NCBI GenBank assembly: GCA_027625915.1
Contig: JANTQA010000048.1
Span: 1,922,001-1,986,000 of the forward strand
From: Anaeramoeba flamelloides
Taxonomy: Eukaryota; Metamonada; Anaeramoebidae
Direction: 5' to 3'
DNA: 64,000 nucleotides
The translations under genes and the position numbers were made by a program. This document shows positions 1-12,819 of the stretch, piece after piece. How positions within the stretch are numbered: the first letter of the stretch is position 1; each line of letters opens with the position of its first letter. Under the pieces are notes generated by a model, which saw only the letters and a program-made list of their open reading frames with translations, made no database searches and was not told where the DNA came from.

Positions 1-3000
1 TGGATATCAAAAAATAATTATAAATTATTATTAATTTTTAAAAAAATCGATCACAAATATCAAGAATTAAAAAATGTTTTTAATAATATTAAAAATGAAA
101 AAATATTAATTATTGAAAACCAAAAAAAAAAGTTTAATAAAAAATTAGAATTAAAAAATAATGACTTTAAAAAGCAACTGCAGTTAATGAATAACAATAG
201 AAACAACGATTTAGAGAAAGAATTACACAAAAATACAAAATTAAAAAAAATAATCAAATTAGAGGATTTTGATTTTATTTTTAATTATTGTAAACAACAT
301 TGGATAGATACAAAAAAAGATTTATTGAGAGAAAGGTCGATTTTTGGTAAAAAATCTGCTTCTAATAAACGTTGGAAATTAAATAAATTTGAACATAATA
401 AATTATTAATCAAAAATAAATTTTTAACTAATTATAAGTCAATTGATTATTCAGTTATAGATAATAATAGGAATAATAGGAATAATAAAAAAAATAACAA
501 TGAAAAAGAATTAAATTTTTATAGTTTTAAAAATAATATCAAATATTATGATGATGGAATTGCTGATAATCTTAATAGTAATGTTGTTATTAATAAATCA
601 AGTAGTTATAATGTTCAAGATGATGATGATGATGATGATGATTATGATGATGATTATGATGATGATGATGATGATAAAAACCTGAATAATATTGATAGTA
701 TTAAGAAGCGCACGAATAGTAAAACTAAAAATGATCAGAATAATGATAATCAAAATAATAATAATAATAATTTAAATAAAAAATTAAAAATTTTAATAAA
801 AAAAAAAAAAACAAGAATTGATAAAAGAATTCTGAGAAGATTAGATATACTTGATCAAAAGAAAAAAGAAAAGATCGAAAAATTTCCTTGTGGTATTATC
901 ATAAATTACAAATTTAAATTGGCAATAATATTGCTATGTAAACATTATTTTTATATTATGGAAAATTTTGGGTTATCAAAAAATAAAAAATTTATTGATC
1001 TTCGCAAAAATAAAAAGATAAATTTTAAAACCAGAAAATATAATTATATTAATATTAATAAAATATTTAAAAGAAAAAAAATTGGAGAAGATATTTCTTT
1101 AGAATGCAAATTTAATAATGGTAATCATATATTTTTAATTTTATCAAATCAATTAGATCGAGATAAAATTTTTAAATTTTTATTATTAAAATTAAATTTA
1201 CTTTTAAATAACGAAATTAGCACTAATAATAAGAATCGGAATGATAATAATAATAGTGGTAATGGTAGTAAAAGTAGGAATGTCAATAATAGTAATAAAG
1301 GTAATAATAATAATGCAATTATTAATACAAATAAAAAGAAAAGGAAAAATAAAAATTTGGATTTAAATTCAATAAAAAAAATAGTGTATTTGTCTTTCAA
1401 AATCAAAAACAAAAACAAAAAATTAAAATTGGTTAAAGATTTATTTGAAAAGGTCAATAAACTATCATCAAAATGGAAAAATAATCAAATATCTAATTTT
1501 AATTATTTGATGAAATTAAACTTTCTAGCTGGCAGAAGTTTTAATGATCTAAATAAATATCCAATATTCCCTTGGATATTTAAAGATTATCAATCAAAAC
1601 TTTTTGATTTGAATGACTCTAATAGATTTAGAGATCTATCAAAACCAATGGGGATTTTGAATGAAGAGAGATTCAAAATATTTTTAGAAAATTATAATTC
1701 TTGGGAAGATATTGGTGGGAAAATTCCCAAATTTCATTATGGTTCTCATTATTCAACTTATGGATCAGTACTATTTTTTTTAGTTAGATTGGAACCTTTT
1801 TCGAAATTATATTTTGATTTTCAAGGTAATTTTTTTTTTTTTTTCATTTTTTTTTTAAATTAACTCCATTTCTCCAAAATTTTATTTAAATCCAGATGTA
1901 AGGTATTTCCAAAAAAGTAGAGTATTTGTTTTTTACATTTCATACACAATCATTTTTGTTAGTGGGGCTGTTTGTTAAAAAAGGTAATATCAAATTAAGA
2001 GAAATATTAATACTAATTGAATCCTTATCTTCTTGGATAATATTTCACAATATGTTAATTGAAATTATTTCCAAAAAATGAAAAAAAAATCAAAACACTT
2101 TTTTTGGTGAAAACAATGTTTAATAAAATTCAATAAAAAATTTGAAATATGGATTGGGTACAAATGGATTTTTTAAATAAGAAAATACATTTATAATTTT
2201 TTCATTTGATTGAAAATTTTGTTGGGATTATAAAATTCTTATGAAAAAGATTTTTTATGATCAAAAAGAAGAAAATAAACACCAATTTTCACAACTTGAA
2301 TAATATCCTATCGAAAATTGAGATCATAAACTTTCATATCTTTTATTAAATGTAATAACATAACAACAAACAAATTGAATTATTATTGAAGAATCAATTA
2401 ATTGATGAATATCAAGTTTGAATATTTAAATAGTTTGTTTCGAATTAGCTTTTAATAAAGATATATTTTAAAATAAATTTGACACCGACTTTTTTGGGAA
2501 ATAAAGGATCGAGAATTTGATGTAAATTTTCTTCATTGGATATTTTTTATTTTTCCGATAGTTATAGTGGTATAATATTTTTTTTACAAAATTTGAAAAT
2601 TAAATATTTTATCCCTATTTGATGATTGATAGAAAAGTAAAAGTGACATTACAATTAAAAAGAATTCAGAAAATAACCTTAAGGTCAATATTATTAATTA
2701 ACCTTGATTTTAATTTTATGAAGAATCAACTTTACAATATGTTACTTTTCCATTTTAGAAATTGTCATTTTCATAGTAAAGTTTAAATCTAATTCCAAAA
2801 ACCAATCCATTCAATAAATTTTATTTTTGGGGTTATCACACAAAACAAAAGATAATCAATCTATATTTAATGTTCCAAAGTGTTTATGAGAAACTGGAAT
2901 GAGAAAATCCAACATAAAATTTCCATGATACTTCGAACAATAATTAACAAATATAAAAAACCTATTATCCTTTTTTTGAAATCTCTTTTCAAAATTTAGC

Positions 3001-6000
3001 TGAATCTTGTTCTTAGAAATAAAAGGGGAATTGTATTGGAAATTTTAATTCACTTTTCAGAGAAAATTTCATCAGAATCTCACTTCATAAATTAACTTTA
3101 ATTTTAGAACACTAATTTTGAAAAGTACTGAAGATCATTACAAACCTTATTCTTTAAAAAAAATGAGGAAAAAATTTAAGAAAAGAGAGAAAAAATACAA
3201 ATTTTTTTGAGTTATCTTTTGGTATGTTGGCTTACATTTAGAAAAAAACTTTAAAACAATTCGAAATGTTACAAAGGTCTTTGAAGATCTACATTCTAAT
3301 ATTTAACAAGAAGACATGTATATTCTAATTGCTTTTTGAAAAAACAAATCACAGAAATCACAGAAACCTGATTCTCAAATTTTGATAACTTTTTGATGAT
3401 AATTTCTAACAAGACAATTCATTCAGTTTGATGGTTTACTAATTCTAAATTAGTAGTATAAAGTTGTCTGAAAAATTATAAACTTTTGGAATTGTTGTAA
3501 ACTCGAAGATTTTGGTTGTGAATTGAAAAAAAATCCATTTTCCAATCAGAATTTTAATTAGTGTTAAATATTTCTTTTTCATACTTTTTGAAATACATTT
3601 TTGAAACAAAATACCTTTTTATTGTTAAAAAGAAAAACAATTCCAATTCTTTTTAGGAGAAAGATCAAGAAGATTTGATTTAAATTCATATAGAGATAAA
3701 AGTCTTGGATCTTTTGAAAAATAATGATGAAAATCAAAAAAAAATTAAATTTAAAATCTAATTATTTATATATTATATTTCCCAAAGATCGAACAAAAAG
3801 AATCTATAAAAGTTTAAAAATGAATTCTTGAATCAAAAAAATGATCTGCTTTTGTTAATTTGTAGAATAAAGAAGAATTAAGTATTAAAATTAAAATTTA
3901 AATTTTAAAAAAAAACAGATAAAATTTCATGATCAAAATTAAACTAAATTCCAAAAATTTGGACACACCTACAACTCTTGAAAGAATAACAATACTATAA
4001 TCCCATTCAATTTGGAAATACTTTTGATTTTCAAACATTTTTTCATTTTTTGTCTTTTCTGTTTTGTTTTCATTTCCCTTTTTTGCTAGTTACGTAATCT
4101 GTTTCGTGAGATCCAAAAAATTTTTTCAATGATTGATAGAAGGTTAGAGTTGAGTTCTTTAAATAGAAAAATAACATACACTTAGTTGATGGTATCTAAT
4201 CATTTGATCGATCAATAATTGTTAATGAAATTTCAACAAATTTAGCAATACAATTTTTTGTTCCGCTCGTTTCATTATTTTGGACACACCCATTTTTTTT
4301 TATTTTTTCGTTTTATATTTTTTTCTTTTATTTGGATGAAAATGATTAGATATAAAAACATTAATATGTAACTTAAATCTTGTTTTATATTATGTTTGGA
4401 AAAAATACAATAAATTGTGGTTTTTTTTTCCCCTATTTTTGATTCTGGGTTTGTCCAAATTTTTGGAATGGGGTTTATTTATCAAGTGTACAGTGTACTA
4501 ATATATTACTAATAGTATCTAAGCATTTTTTGATTTCAATTGTAACAACAAAGAATTCTTTATTTTTATTATCGTTTTGAAACTTCTCTAATTCAAAAAT
4601 AGTAAATTTAAAACAGCAATTCTTGTATCTAATTTTTTTTAACATCAAACCAAATTGGGAATCTGATACTAAATTCCAAGAGTCTCCTATCCCTTGATAA
4701 ACGAGTTTTAGAAAAAAAAAAAAAAAAAACCTTGCTAATGTGTTATTAATTGATATGGGAATATAATTTAATTGGATTCCTTCCTCTCCAACTTTGTGAA
4801 TAAATAAAATATTTCAATCTTTAATAAATTTTATTATTTCTTCTGTTGGATTATTGATCCAATAATAAAAAGTTTGTTGAATTCTTTTTAAAAATTTAAA
4901 ATGTTCTTTTCCATTTAAAAAATTAAAATTCTATTTCAAAATTCCTCTCAAAAATTAAACAAAAAATTTCAAAATCAATTCTTATGATTTAATAATAATC
5001 TTGATTTTTCAAAAACAAAAAAACAAAAAATAATTATCTTTAAATTCAAAAAAAAAAAAATAATAATAATAATAAATAGGGGGGAAATTCGATAAACCGG
5101 GAAGATTGTTTCAATCAATTGAAAGGTCGTTTTTGCACTCGAGCGAATTGTCCTTTTCGGATGTTAAAGAATTAATACCTGAATTTTTTTATATGCCAGA
5201 TTTTTTAATAAATCAAAACAAATTTGATTTTGGGAAATTGGAAACAAATAATAAGCAAGTGAATCATGTTGAATTACCACCATGGGCGCATGGTAACGCT
5301 TATGAATTTATTAACAAGCACCGAATGGCATTGGAATCAGAATATGTGAGCCAGCATTTAAATGAATGGATTGATTTAATTTTTGGATATAAACAGCAAG
5401 GCGAAGAGGCGATAAAATCTGGGAATGTATTTTATTATTTAACCTATGAAAATTTAAATAGTAGCATCTTGGAAAAAATTAAAGATCCGATTCAAAAAAA
5501 GGAAATAATTTTACATATGGAATCCTTTGGACAATGCCCAACTCAAATATTTTTTAAGCCACATCCAAAAAAAAAAGTTATAAACCAAAAAAAACGAAAT
5601 CTGTTTAATTCTCCAGAATCTTTACAAATCGGATTGTTTAAAAATATATCAAAAGAGATCGATTGTATTAAAATCATTAATAATAAAATTGAAAAGCCAA
5701 TCTTAATTGAAAAGGGATTTTTATTATTTGGGAAAAAAAATAAAAAAAATAAAATCATTCAATGGAAATCTGATGATGATTGCATCAGGATTTTCAATCA
5801 TAATCTTACTCAAATTTATGGTTCGATTGAATATCCCCACTATGGCGAAATTTCAAGTGTTAGCATTTCAAAAGATGATGAATATTTGGCAACAGCCGGC
5901 TCTGATTTCATTGTTAATTTATGGGAAATATCAAAAATGAAAAAAAATAATGAGCGTCCTGACTACACGAATAATACAAAACTTAAAATGAATAGGAATA

Positions 6001-7349
6001 ATAAATCCCAATTTGATCATAAATATAATTTTGATTTAATTGGGAGACTTTTTGGTCATAATTCTTTAATTAGCTGTATTCAGTTTTCGAAAAGCTTTGG
6101 TATCGTAGTTTCTGGTTCAATTCATGGTTGCTGTATTGTTTGGGATTTGTATAAGGCAAAGTATTTGAACAGTTTTACGATTTCTTCAAAGGAAAAAATT
6201 AAATTAATTAGAATTAATCAATTAAATGGTCAAATATTGCTTTGTAGTGATCATGAAATTGCCATTTGGTCGATCAATGGTATAGCCATTGCTTCAACTA
6301 TTATAGCGTCACATAATATTACTTCAGCTCATATTGCGATACTAGATCACAATTCATTAGAATTCGGATATGTAACAGGACATCAAGATGGGAGAATCCG
6401 TTTTTGGAAATTAATTAATTGTTTCAAGCGGAAAAATTCCAATAGGGGTATTAATAAGAATAAGAAAAAACCAAAAAGAAAAAAAAATTGTGATAATAAT
6501 CAAAATAATATTGAGAATCTGAACCGGGATAATAATAGAAATAATAAGCTGAATCTTAATCGGTATAAGAACCAAAATAATAAACCAAATCCTAATCGGG
6601 ATAAGAAAAGAAATAACAGCATGATCACGAGTATGAATATAAGCAAGCGAATGGGAACGAGCAAGTGTAAGCGTAGAAGTAGCAGTAGTAATATTAATAA
6701 TGGCAATACTGGAAAGAGTTATAATAAGAATATGCATAATAAGCATAAGCATAATAAGCATAAGGATAGAAATATGAAAAACATTGATATAAATACGAAT
6801 AACGAAGATGCCCAAACACAAAAATTTTTTGAATTAAAAGAAATTTCAGTATTAAATTTTTTACAAACGCCAATTAGATGTATTTGTTTAAGTAAAGATT
6901 TGTCAAAGATGTATTTTGCAGATTCTAAAGCTGTTTTTGATCTTACTTATATACCTTCTAAAAAAAATATTCATCCAAAAAAAAAAAATTTATCTTGGTG
7001 CGAAAGATGCAATAAAGTATTTCCTTTGGAATCACAAAAAAAATTTAAATGTACAAATTGTAATAAAAATATATGTAACAATTGTGCCAATTTATTAACA
7101 AATATAAATAACACTAACCCTGACAATGACAATAACAATAACAATAACAATAATGCTTTGAATGATAATTCAACAAAAAATAAAATTCTAAAAAATCCAA
7201 TCAAAGAGAATAAAAAAAAAGAAAAAACTGATCACATTCATATCAATAAATTAAAATTAAATAAACAAGATGATCATGAATTTTATATTTGTAAAAACTG
7301 TGAAAAATTAAATCATAATAATCCAAAACAAATTTTTCAACAAAAATAA
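1..7349 (+). CDS. PH-BEACH-WD40 protein with C-terminal FYVE-like finger (WDFY3/ALFY type), 5' partial
   Basis: Two exons are in the window: 1-1825 (open at the left edge, no stop in frame from base 1) and 5080-7349. The GT...AG intron 1826-5079 is in phase 1 and splices FDFQ to GGKFD, exactly the BEACH consensus. The first ATG in the window (187) is therefore probably internal. Counting 1364 residues from the edge: a Lys/Asn-rich coiled-coil-like start, an Asp run (bases about 622-675), a PH-like domain (about 290-420), a BEACH domain (about 485-760; GRSFNDLNKYPIFPW, FRDLSKPMG, FHYGSHYS, VKELIPEFFY, LPPWA, EWIDLIFGYKQ), WD40 repeats (about 850-1045), and a C-terminal finger with four CxxC pairs (CERC, CTNC, CNNC, CKNC; about 1249-1347). 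BEACH proteins are large scaffolds in membrane traffic and selective autophagy; this domain order is that of ALFY/WDFY3. The finger lacks the basic RRHHCR motif of classical FYVE domains, so PI3P binding is doubtful. Confidence 0.9.
1885..2490 (+). repeat. Dispersed repeat A, copy 1
   Basis: About 600 bp, similar along its length to 26985-27570 (reverse strand) and 21780-22345 (reverse strand). Shared blocks include GTATTTCCAAAAA near the start, ATGAAAAAGATTT and CACCAATTTTCA in the middle, and TTTTAAAATAAATTTG at the end. No terminal inverted repeats are obvious. A short frame at about 1984-2085 reads SSWIIFHNMLIEI, reminiscent of the C-terminal LHN motif of PIF/Harbinger transposases, but this is weak. 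Class unknown. Confidence 0.6.
2560..3775 (+). repeat. Dispersed repeat B, copy 1
   Basis: About 1.2 kb, homologous in the same orientation to 23478-24640. Anchors are GAAAATTAAATATTTT near the start, AAAAAGAATTCAGAAAAT, CCATTTTAGAAATTGT, TTCTAAATTAGT and the final third. Similarity is patchy, with many small indels, so the copies are old. Short stretches of the reverse strand could once have been coding (for example TNLELVKHLSD in copy 2). Class unknown. Confidence 0.6.
3942..4475 (+). mobile_element. M element copy 1 (TA-flanked TIR transposon, non-autonomous)
   Basis: 534 bp bounded by TA dinucleotides (3940-3941, 4476-4477). The inverted termini begin AAC and carry ATTCCAAAAATTTGGACA on the left and the complement on the right. 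It aligns to 30668-31214 in the same orientation and to 59620-60150 reversed, sharing the interior block around TTTGATCGATCA. There is no transposase frame, so it is a non-autonomous element of Tc1/mariner-like behaviour. Confidence 0.8.
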
Positions 7350-7546
7350 AAAAGACTTTAACTTTATTTTTAGAAAATAATTGAAACTCTTTTGGTTTTT
7401 CTTATTCTAGTATCTATCTGGGTATAAAAATTCATTATTATTATTCCATCATTAAAAATTATAAATATTATAGATATATAATTAAATATTATCTAATTTT
7501 ATAGTTTTTAACAAACTTTAATTTAATAAATGTAATTCTAATTCAT

Positions 7547-7580
<34 letters not shown>

Positions 7581-7603
7581 AAGGGAGGAAAGTAATTTCA
7601 TTT

Positions 7604-8065
7604 TTAAAGTCGTTAGGTTTTATTGAGTTTTCTGTTTATTTGTAAAATCAATAGGTTTTCGTTAGGTTTTTTTGAGTTTTCTATTTATTTATGAAGTTTT
7701 CTAGGTTTTTTTAAGGTTTTCTCTTTTTTAATGAAAAATCTATTGATTTTCTATATAAATAGAAAACTCAAAAAAACAGTACCAAAATCGATATATGTCC
7801 CATTAAAAAAAGAGAAAACCTCAAAAAAACCTAGAACACTTAACAGACAAAACAGAAAACCTCAAGAAAAATTCCCTTAAGATTTTCCAAAATTTATAAG
7901 AATTCAGTAAAATCAAAGATTTTTCTCTATTCTTTTAAATTCTGGAAAAGTTGCATTAGGTTTTTTTTAATTTCAGAAATTAAAAGAAAATTTAAGAGAT
8001 TTTCTTTTTATTTCAAAAATTAAAAAAAAAACACCATTAGCTTTTCCAGAATTTAAAATAATTGA
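7604..8065. repeat. Cluster of inverted repeats (foldback)
   Basis: Two interleaved inverted pairs built on AGGTTTTTTTGAGTTTTCT-like blocks: about 7656-7690 with 7757-7783, and about 7706-7745 with 7800-7836. They are followed by a separate long hairpin, about 7937-7998 against 8003-8063, whose arms start TTTAAATTCTGGAAAAG and end with its complement. The hairpin is nearly perfect for about 55 bp. Probably a non-autonomous element or a composite of two; no target duplication was found. Confidence 0.55.
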
Positions 8066-9834
8066 TTTAAATCTTTAATTTTACTCTATCTTTTAAATTC
8101 TGGAAGACCTAGGTACTCTACGACACTTGACGACACTTCCCAAATTTCTAAATTTTTGTTTAGAAATTTCAATAAAAAATCATAATTTTCTTTATGGATA
8201 AACAATCAAAAGACAAATAATGAATCTTTATTTTGAATAATATCAAAGAATTTTTTTTTATTTGACTTGATTAGTTCTTTAATTCAAATTTTTCGATTTT
8301 TTTTATCAGATGGGTAGTCCCAAAAAAATTATTTTTCTGTTTTCTTTTTTCATTGCTTTACAAATTTAATTACCATTTTTTTTTTTTTTTTTAGAAAATA
8401 GTGAAAATGTATTTTAAAAATTCAATATATCTTGTATGCGAAATTATTTGTAATATAAATTTTTAGCATAAAGTGTCCCTTATTATAGTAAATATGATTT
8501 ATTATTACACTCACGATAAATCTTTAACAATATCTATTTTGTTTATAAAATTGTGAGTAATTAAACTATTTTCCAAAATTGAGGAAACACTTTGAAATTA
8601 TTATATGTATTGTTTCATTTTTTTTTCTCTGTGTGTGTTTGAAAAAAGATTAAAATATTGTATAAAAAGTATTTTTTATATTTTTTAAGAATCATTAATA
8701 TTTCAACAATTTGATTTCTTCTCACCATAACAAAGAAATTTCATAAAATTGGATAGCATTTAAATGGTTTTTCATATTCGCTTCATTGAAAATCATTACA
8801 ATGATATAATTTAAAAAATTTCTGCTGAATAATAATCTGAAAGGGGAGAAACTTTTATATTCTAAAAGAATAACAAAAAAGTAAGTTAAAAAGTAGGAGT
8901 CAATTATTTTTATGAATATTTCAATTTATCAAATAAAAATTATAAATAGAAAAGAAAATTGTACAGTTTATTTCATAATTTTTGTAACATTTTGTTATTT
9001 TTGAGTTTTTTCTTATCTTTAAATTATTGTATCCTTTTCAATAATAGTATGGCACAACACTCAATGAAGAATGATTAGTTGAATACTAGTTATCTCCTCT
9101 CTAAAACTTTATTTTTTAGTTAAATTTCATCTTTAGTCCAAATATTTTGTTTGTAAATCAATTTGATATAATGATAATTTCAACTTTTTTCTTGAAATTT
9201 AACTTTTGAAAGATAAAATATTAGCTTTAATAAACAGCTACCAAAGGTTGTTCTAAAAATTTTATTCTCAATAATTTATTTTTTTTTGATTGTCTTTTAA
9301 TTTTGAATTTTAATGATTTTGTTAAAAAAATTTTTTCTGTTCTTAGATTTTATTTTAACTGAACAGTATAAATAAAAATATTTAATAAATAGTTTTAAAT
9401 ATTATATTTTGTTATTATTTTCATCTGAAAATAGTTATATTTTATTAATCAATAATGGAAACAACAAATTATAAAATTAATTTATTGATGAAATTATTTT
9501 ATACTATTTACAATTTTATATTTAAATTTGGTTTTATTTTTTTATTTTTGGAATATAAGATACTTTAGAGGATAAAATTAATTTTTATTTTCCCTTTTTA
9601 ACTCAGATAAGATTTTAATTAAAAACAACAATTTAAATAAACTTTAGGTACCCGTCACTTACTCTGAGTTTGATCCATACTTAAGGAATTACCATTATTT
9701 CAAAAAGTATATTGTGTAATATCACACCTTTCGTTGACAAAATTTAAATAAACCTAAAAAAATTTCATAGGATCTTTATTGGTAAAAAAAGCCAATAATA
9801 TTCAGAAATTTAAGGACTCATCTAAACTCTTTTT

Positions 9835-10372
9835 CAAAAATTGAGACTAACCTGAAATAATAAATTGAAAAAAAAAATTTATTCTTTAGTATTCAAGAAA
9901 AATTAATAACTAAATATGATTTATAATTCACTTTTAAGTCATTCTAAATCTATAAAAGCCTGATATATTAAAAATTAAAAAAAAAAAAACCAAAAACTAA
10001 AAAAAAGTGAGTCACAATTTTTGAAATGAGCATTATCGATTTTTTATTACTTTACTTTCACTGAAAAAAAGTTTTACAACAACATTTTTTATGAATAATT
10101 AAATCCATTTTCAAAGACATTACATAGTCACAATTTTCTTAGTGATTATTTGTCTTTTCGAAGATCTCTTTTTTTTTTCCACATGATCTTTCTAAAAAGA
10201 AAAAGAAAAAGAAAAACAATACAAAAACAAAAATGAAAAAGCTAAACAAAAATTTGCAAAATTAGAAAAAATGATTCTGATCCAAAAATTTTGAAAATAT
10301 TTTTTTGTTAAGAATACTGGAATAAACCCCCAAAACAACTCCCGTTAACATTATAAAGTGAGTCAAAATTTA
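9835..10372 (+). repeat. Dispersed repeat K, copy 1
   Basis: About 540 bp, similar to 49693-50246 and 63322-63905 in the same orientation. Anchors: CTTTAGTATTCAAGAA, TTCACTTTTAAGTCATTCTA, AAAAAATGATTCTGATC and the end ATTATAAAGTGAGTCA. A pyrimidine-rich block followed by an A/G-rich block lies in the middle of each copy. Its right end abuts H copy 1. Confidence 0.65.
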
Positions 10373-10546
10373 TGAAAAATAGTTTATATTATTTTTTTTT
10401 TGACCAATTTCTAAATAAGGATTCTTAATCTAGAAATAAGTTTAATATTGAAAATAAAGAGGGTTTTCAACTCAAAGTAATTGGCAAAAAAGGTTCTCAA
10501 TCTCAATTAAATTTTAGGGAAAAAAAATTTAATCAAGATTGATCCC
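10371..10546 (+). mobile_element. H element copy 1 (degraded)
   Basis: Matches the reverse complement of 12820-12988 over about 160 bp (shared TGACCAATTTCTAAATAAGG and AATAAGTTTAATATTGAAAA). The right terminus GATCCC is followed by TTAA (10547-10550); the left terminus has decayed. Confidence 0.65.
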
Positions 10547-10678
10547 TTAAAAGAAATCTTTAATTGCAAAAATTTATATAAAAAAAAAAAAGTTCACTAC
10601 TAATCCTCATTTCTTATTTAAGATCCCAAATAATCCAATATCTTCAATTGAAAAGAAATTGTTTTCTTTCAATACAAA

Positions 10679-10710
10679 ATCAATTCAATTCAATTCAATT
10701 CAATTCAATT
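10679..10710. repeat. (TCAAT)n pentamer microsatellite
   Basis: About six consecutive TCAAT units upstream of EMC7. No function is visible. Confidence 0.8.
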
Positions 10711-11211
10711 AAAATTTGGAGTTATTTTGTAAGCCTCTATATTTGAGAAAGTATTGATTTTGTAATATTCTTTCAATAAAAATAACTCATAAGAAAAAGA
10801 AAAAAAAATGAAAAAAGAAATCTTAGATCTCAAAAATTACCAAAGAGCGACACTTCAAAATCAACCACAATTGTTTTCAAAATTATATAATTTATTACTT
10901 TTTAGATTGGATTTTGAATGTTGTTCTTTGAGTCTTTTTTCCAAAAATATCCATGTTTTTGGTTTTAGATATTTTGAGGTAGAGGTAAATAATTGGCAAA
11001 ACTAAGAACTCTAAATATAACTCAGATGAAATATAAAACTATTGCTATTTCAAATATCAGAAACACTTTCACAAAGACTGTACTAATCGTTAAATCGTTT
11101 TAATAATCTAAAAATCCATCAAGAGATAGAAAAGTTTGATTACAGAACAAATTAAAAAAACGACAATTTTAGAAATAAATGCATTTATTTCATTTTTTTA
11201 TTTTTTTTTTT

Positions 11212-11965
11212 ATGAAAGCATTTTCTTCAACCACTTTGGTAATTTTACTAATTACCTATTCTTTGTTTTCTCTTGTTTCAACCACAAAAACAACAAATAC
11301 AAAATTATGTGATGTTGAAGGTAGGATTTATATTCCAGGAAAAAGAAGACCAGAGCAGGTAAAAATTCTTTTAAATGGTGGGGAGTACACAGCTTATACT
11401 TTACGCAATGGTGAATTTAAATTGTAACTATTCAAACACTTCTACTTTCATGAATTTATCAACGATAATTCAATGCTTTTGCTTTGATATTTCTAAATTC
11501 TTTTTTTTTTACTTTGTAATTATGATCTTGTTCAAAAACAAAACCCTATGTCTGAACAAACGAATTAGTCCTTCAATAGAAAGTGGGATCTATTTTTTAG
11601 AAGTGGATTCAAAGGATTATGCTTTTTCACCAATCAAAATTGATGTGTGCACAAAGGGTAAAACAATCAGAGCAAAAACCGCAGATGAAACTTTTAAATC
11701 AGTAAAACACCCATTAAAGCTGACACCGTATAGTACAAAGGTGTACTACGAAAAGGGGCAACCACTTAATCCCTTGAAAATTTTTAAAAGCCCAATGGGG
11801 ATCATGATCGCTGTGTCTCTCTTTTCAATGTTTATTATCCCAAAATTATCTGGAAGTATCGATCCAGAGGAATTAAAACAAATGCAACAAGAAAACGGTG
11901 GTGGATTATTAGGGAAACTTTTAGGTGGCGTTGCTAATCCACAACAAAGTAATTCGGGTAGGTAA
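11212..11965 (+). CDS. EMC7: ER membrane protein complex subunit 7
   Basis: Exons 11212-11423 and 11569-11965, separated by a 145-bp GT...AG intron in phase 2; 202 residues. EMC7 is a subunit of the ER membrane complex, which inserts membrane proteins. Seen here: an N-terminal signal peptide (from MKAFSSTT), the lumenal beta-sandwich typical of EMC7 (EGRIYIPGKR, KILLNGGEYTAYTLRNGEF, then SGIYFLEVDSKDYAFSPIKID), a single membrane segment near residues 146-166 (MGIMIAVSLFSMFIIPKL), and a short cytosolic tail with DPEELKQMQQ. The family has this length and order. An in-frame ATG at 11179 would add 11 residues (MHLFHFFIFFF) encoded by a T-rich leader; I chose 11212 because it gives a normal signal peptide. 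Two copies of repeat H flank the gene in opposite orientation. Confidence 0.9.
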
Positions 11966-12819
11966 AAATAAAAAAAAAGCAAAATAAAAACATTAAATTT
12001 CAATAATATATTATATATTAAAATAAATACCAACATACACACTCTTAAAATAAATACAAAAATGAAAAACCCTTTTAACTTTCAATTATACCTCAACAAA
12101 GAGTTATTTCATTTACTTCTTTATTTTTTGTGAAAAGTATGATTATTTTTAAAAAAATCCTTTACGGCGTTAAGGATTACTTTTTTCGGTAAAAACAGTG
12201 AAATAATCGAGAAAATCACCCTTGAATAAGTTATGTCATCCAAGTAATATTTGTCCAAGGAGAATTTCTTTTCGAAAAAATGTGAAATTTTCACAATTTC
12301 AACAATTTTCACAATTTTTGCCTTGTTAGATCATGCTAAATTTTGATTTTAATATTTTAGAATTCCCATTTCAACTTTCGGAACTCACACTATTTTCTAG
12401 AGCTGTTCTACATATTTTTTAAATTTACTTTTACAAGTTTGAAATGTTCTCAAATTTGAAATGCACTTGAAAATCCGCAAAAGCCATTTTTTGCAATTAT
12501 TTTTTTTGTTATTTACAATTTTCCTTTTCATTGAAAAACAAAGAAAAATAGTCTCCGTGAAAAGGTAAAGATGACAAAAAATGTTTTTTTTTTTTTTTGA
12601 ATTTCTTCAGAATGTAAATTATTTTTGAGAAGCGAAAGTGAAATAACACAATAACTCAACCCCCTCAAGGGTGGGAACGTAGTCCTTAAGTAAAAACAAT
12701 TTGAATCAGAAACCTCATGGAGGATATTTAAAAATTTATTTTTAAATTTTTCAATAGAATTTTATGAGATCTTTGACTTGTTTTCTCATCTTCGTTTCAT
12801 TAAAGATTTATTTTATTAA

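Larger units (their letters stand above)
1826..5079 (+). other. Large intron of the BEACH gene filled with repeats
   Basis: GTAATT donor, AATAG acceptor, 3254 bp. It contains repeat A copy 1 (1885-2490), repeat B copy 1 (about 2560-3775) and M element copy 1 (3942-4475), so about three quarters of the intron is dispersed repeat. The last 600 bases show only A/T-rich sequence and homopolymer runs. I see no additional exon. Confidence 0.75.
7350..11211. other. Intergenic region, repeats and foldbacks
   Basis: Between the BEACH gene and EMC7. It holds a 30-T run (7550-7579), an inverted-repeat cluster (7604-8065), repeat K copy 1 (9835-10372), H element copy 1 (10371-10546) and a TCAAT pentamer array (about 10679-10710). 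The remainder is A/T-rich and I find no gene. The 65-codon frame at 10808-11005 is not convincing. Confidence 0.7.

Noticed and set aside
1826-1863. C-terminal Phe-rich extension of the first BEACH exon
   Set aside because: This is the start of the intron; splicing at 1825/5080 restores the BEACH consensus exactly.
1984-2085. PIF/Harbinger-like motif in repeat A
   Set aside because: Only about 13 residues resemble the motif and the other copies of A do not keep it, so I do not annotate a transposase.
10808-11005. 65-codon frame upstream of EMC7
   Set aside because: No recognised domain, no splice partner and composition like the surrounding intergenic DNA.
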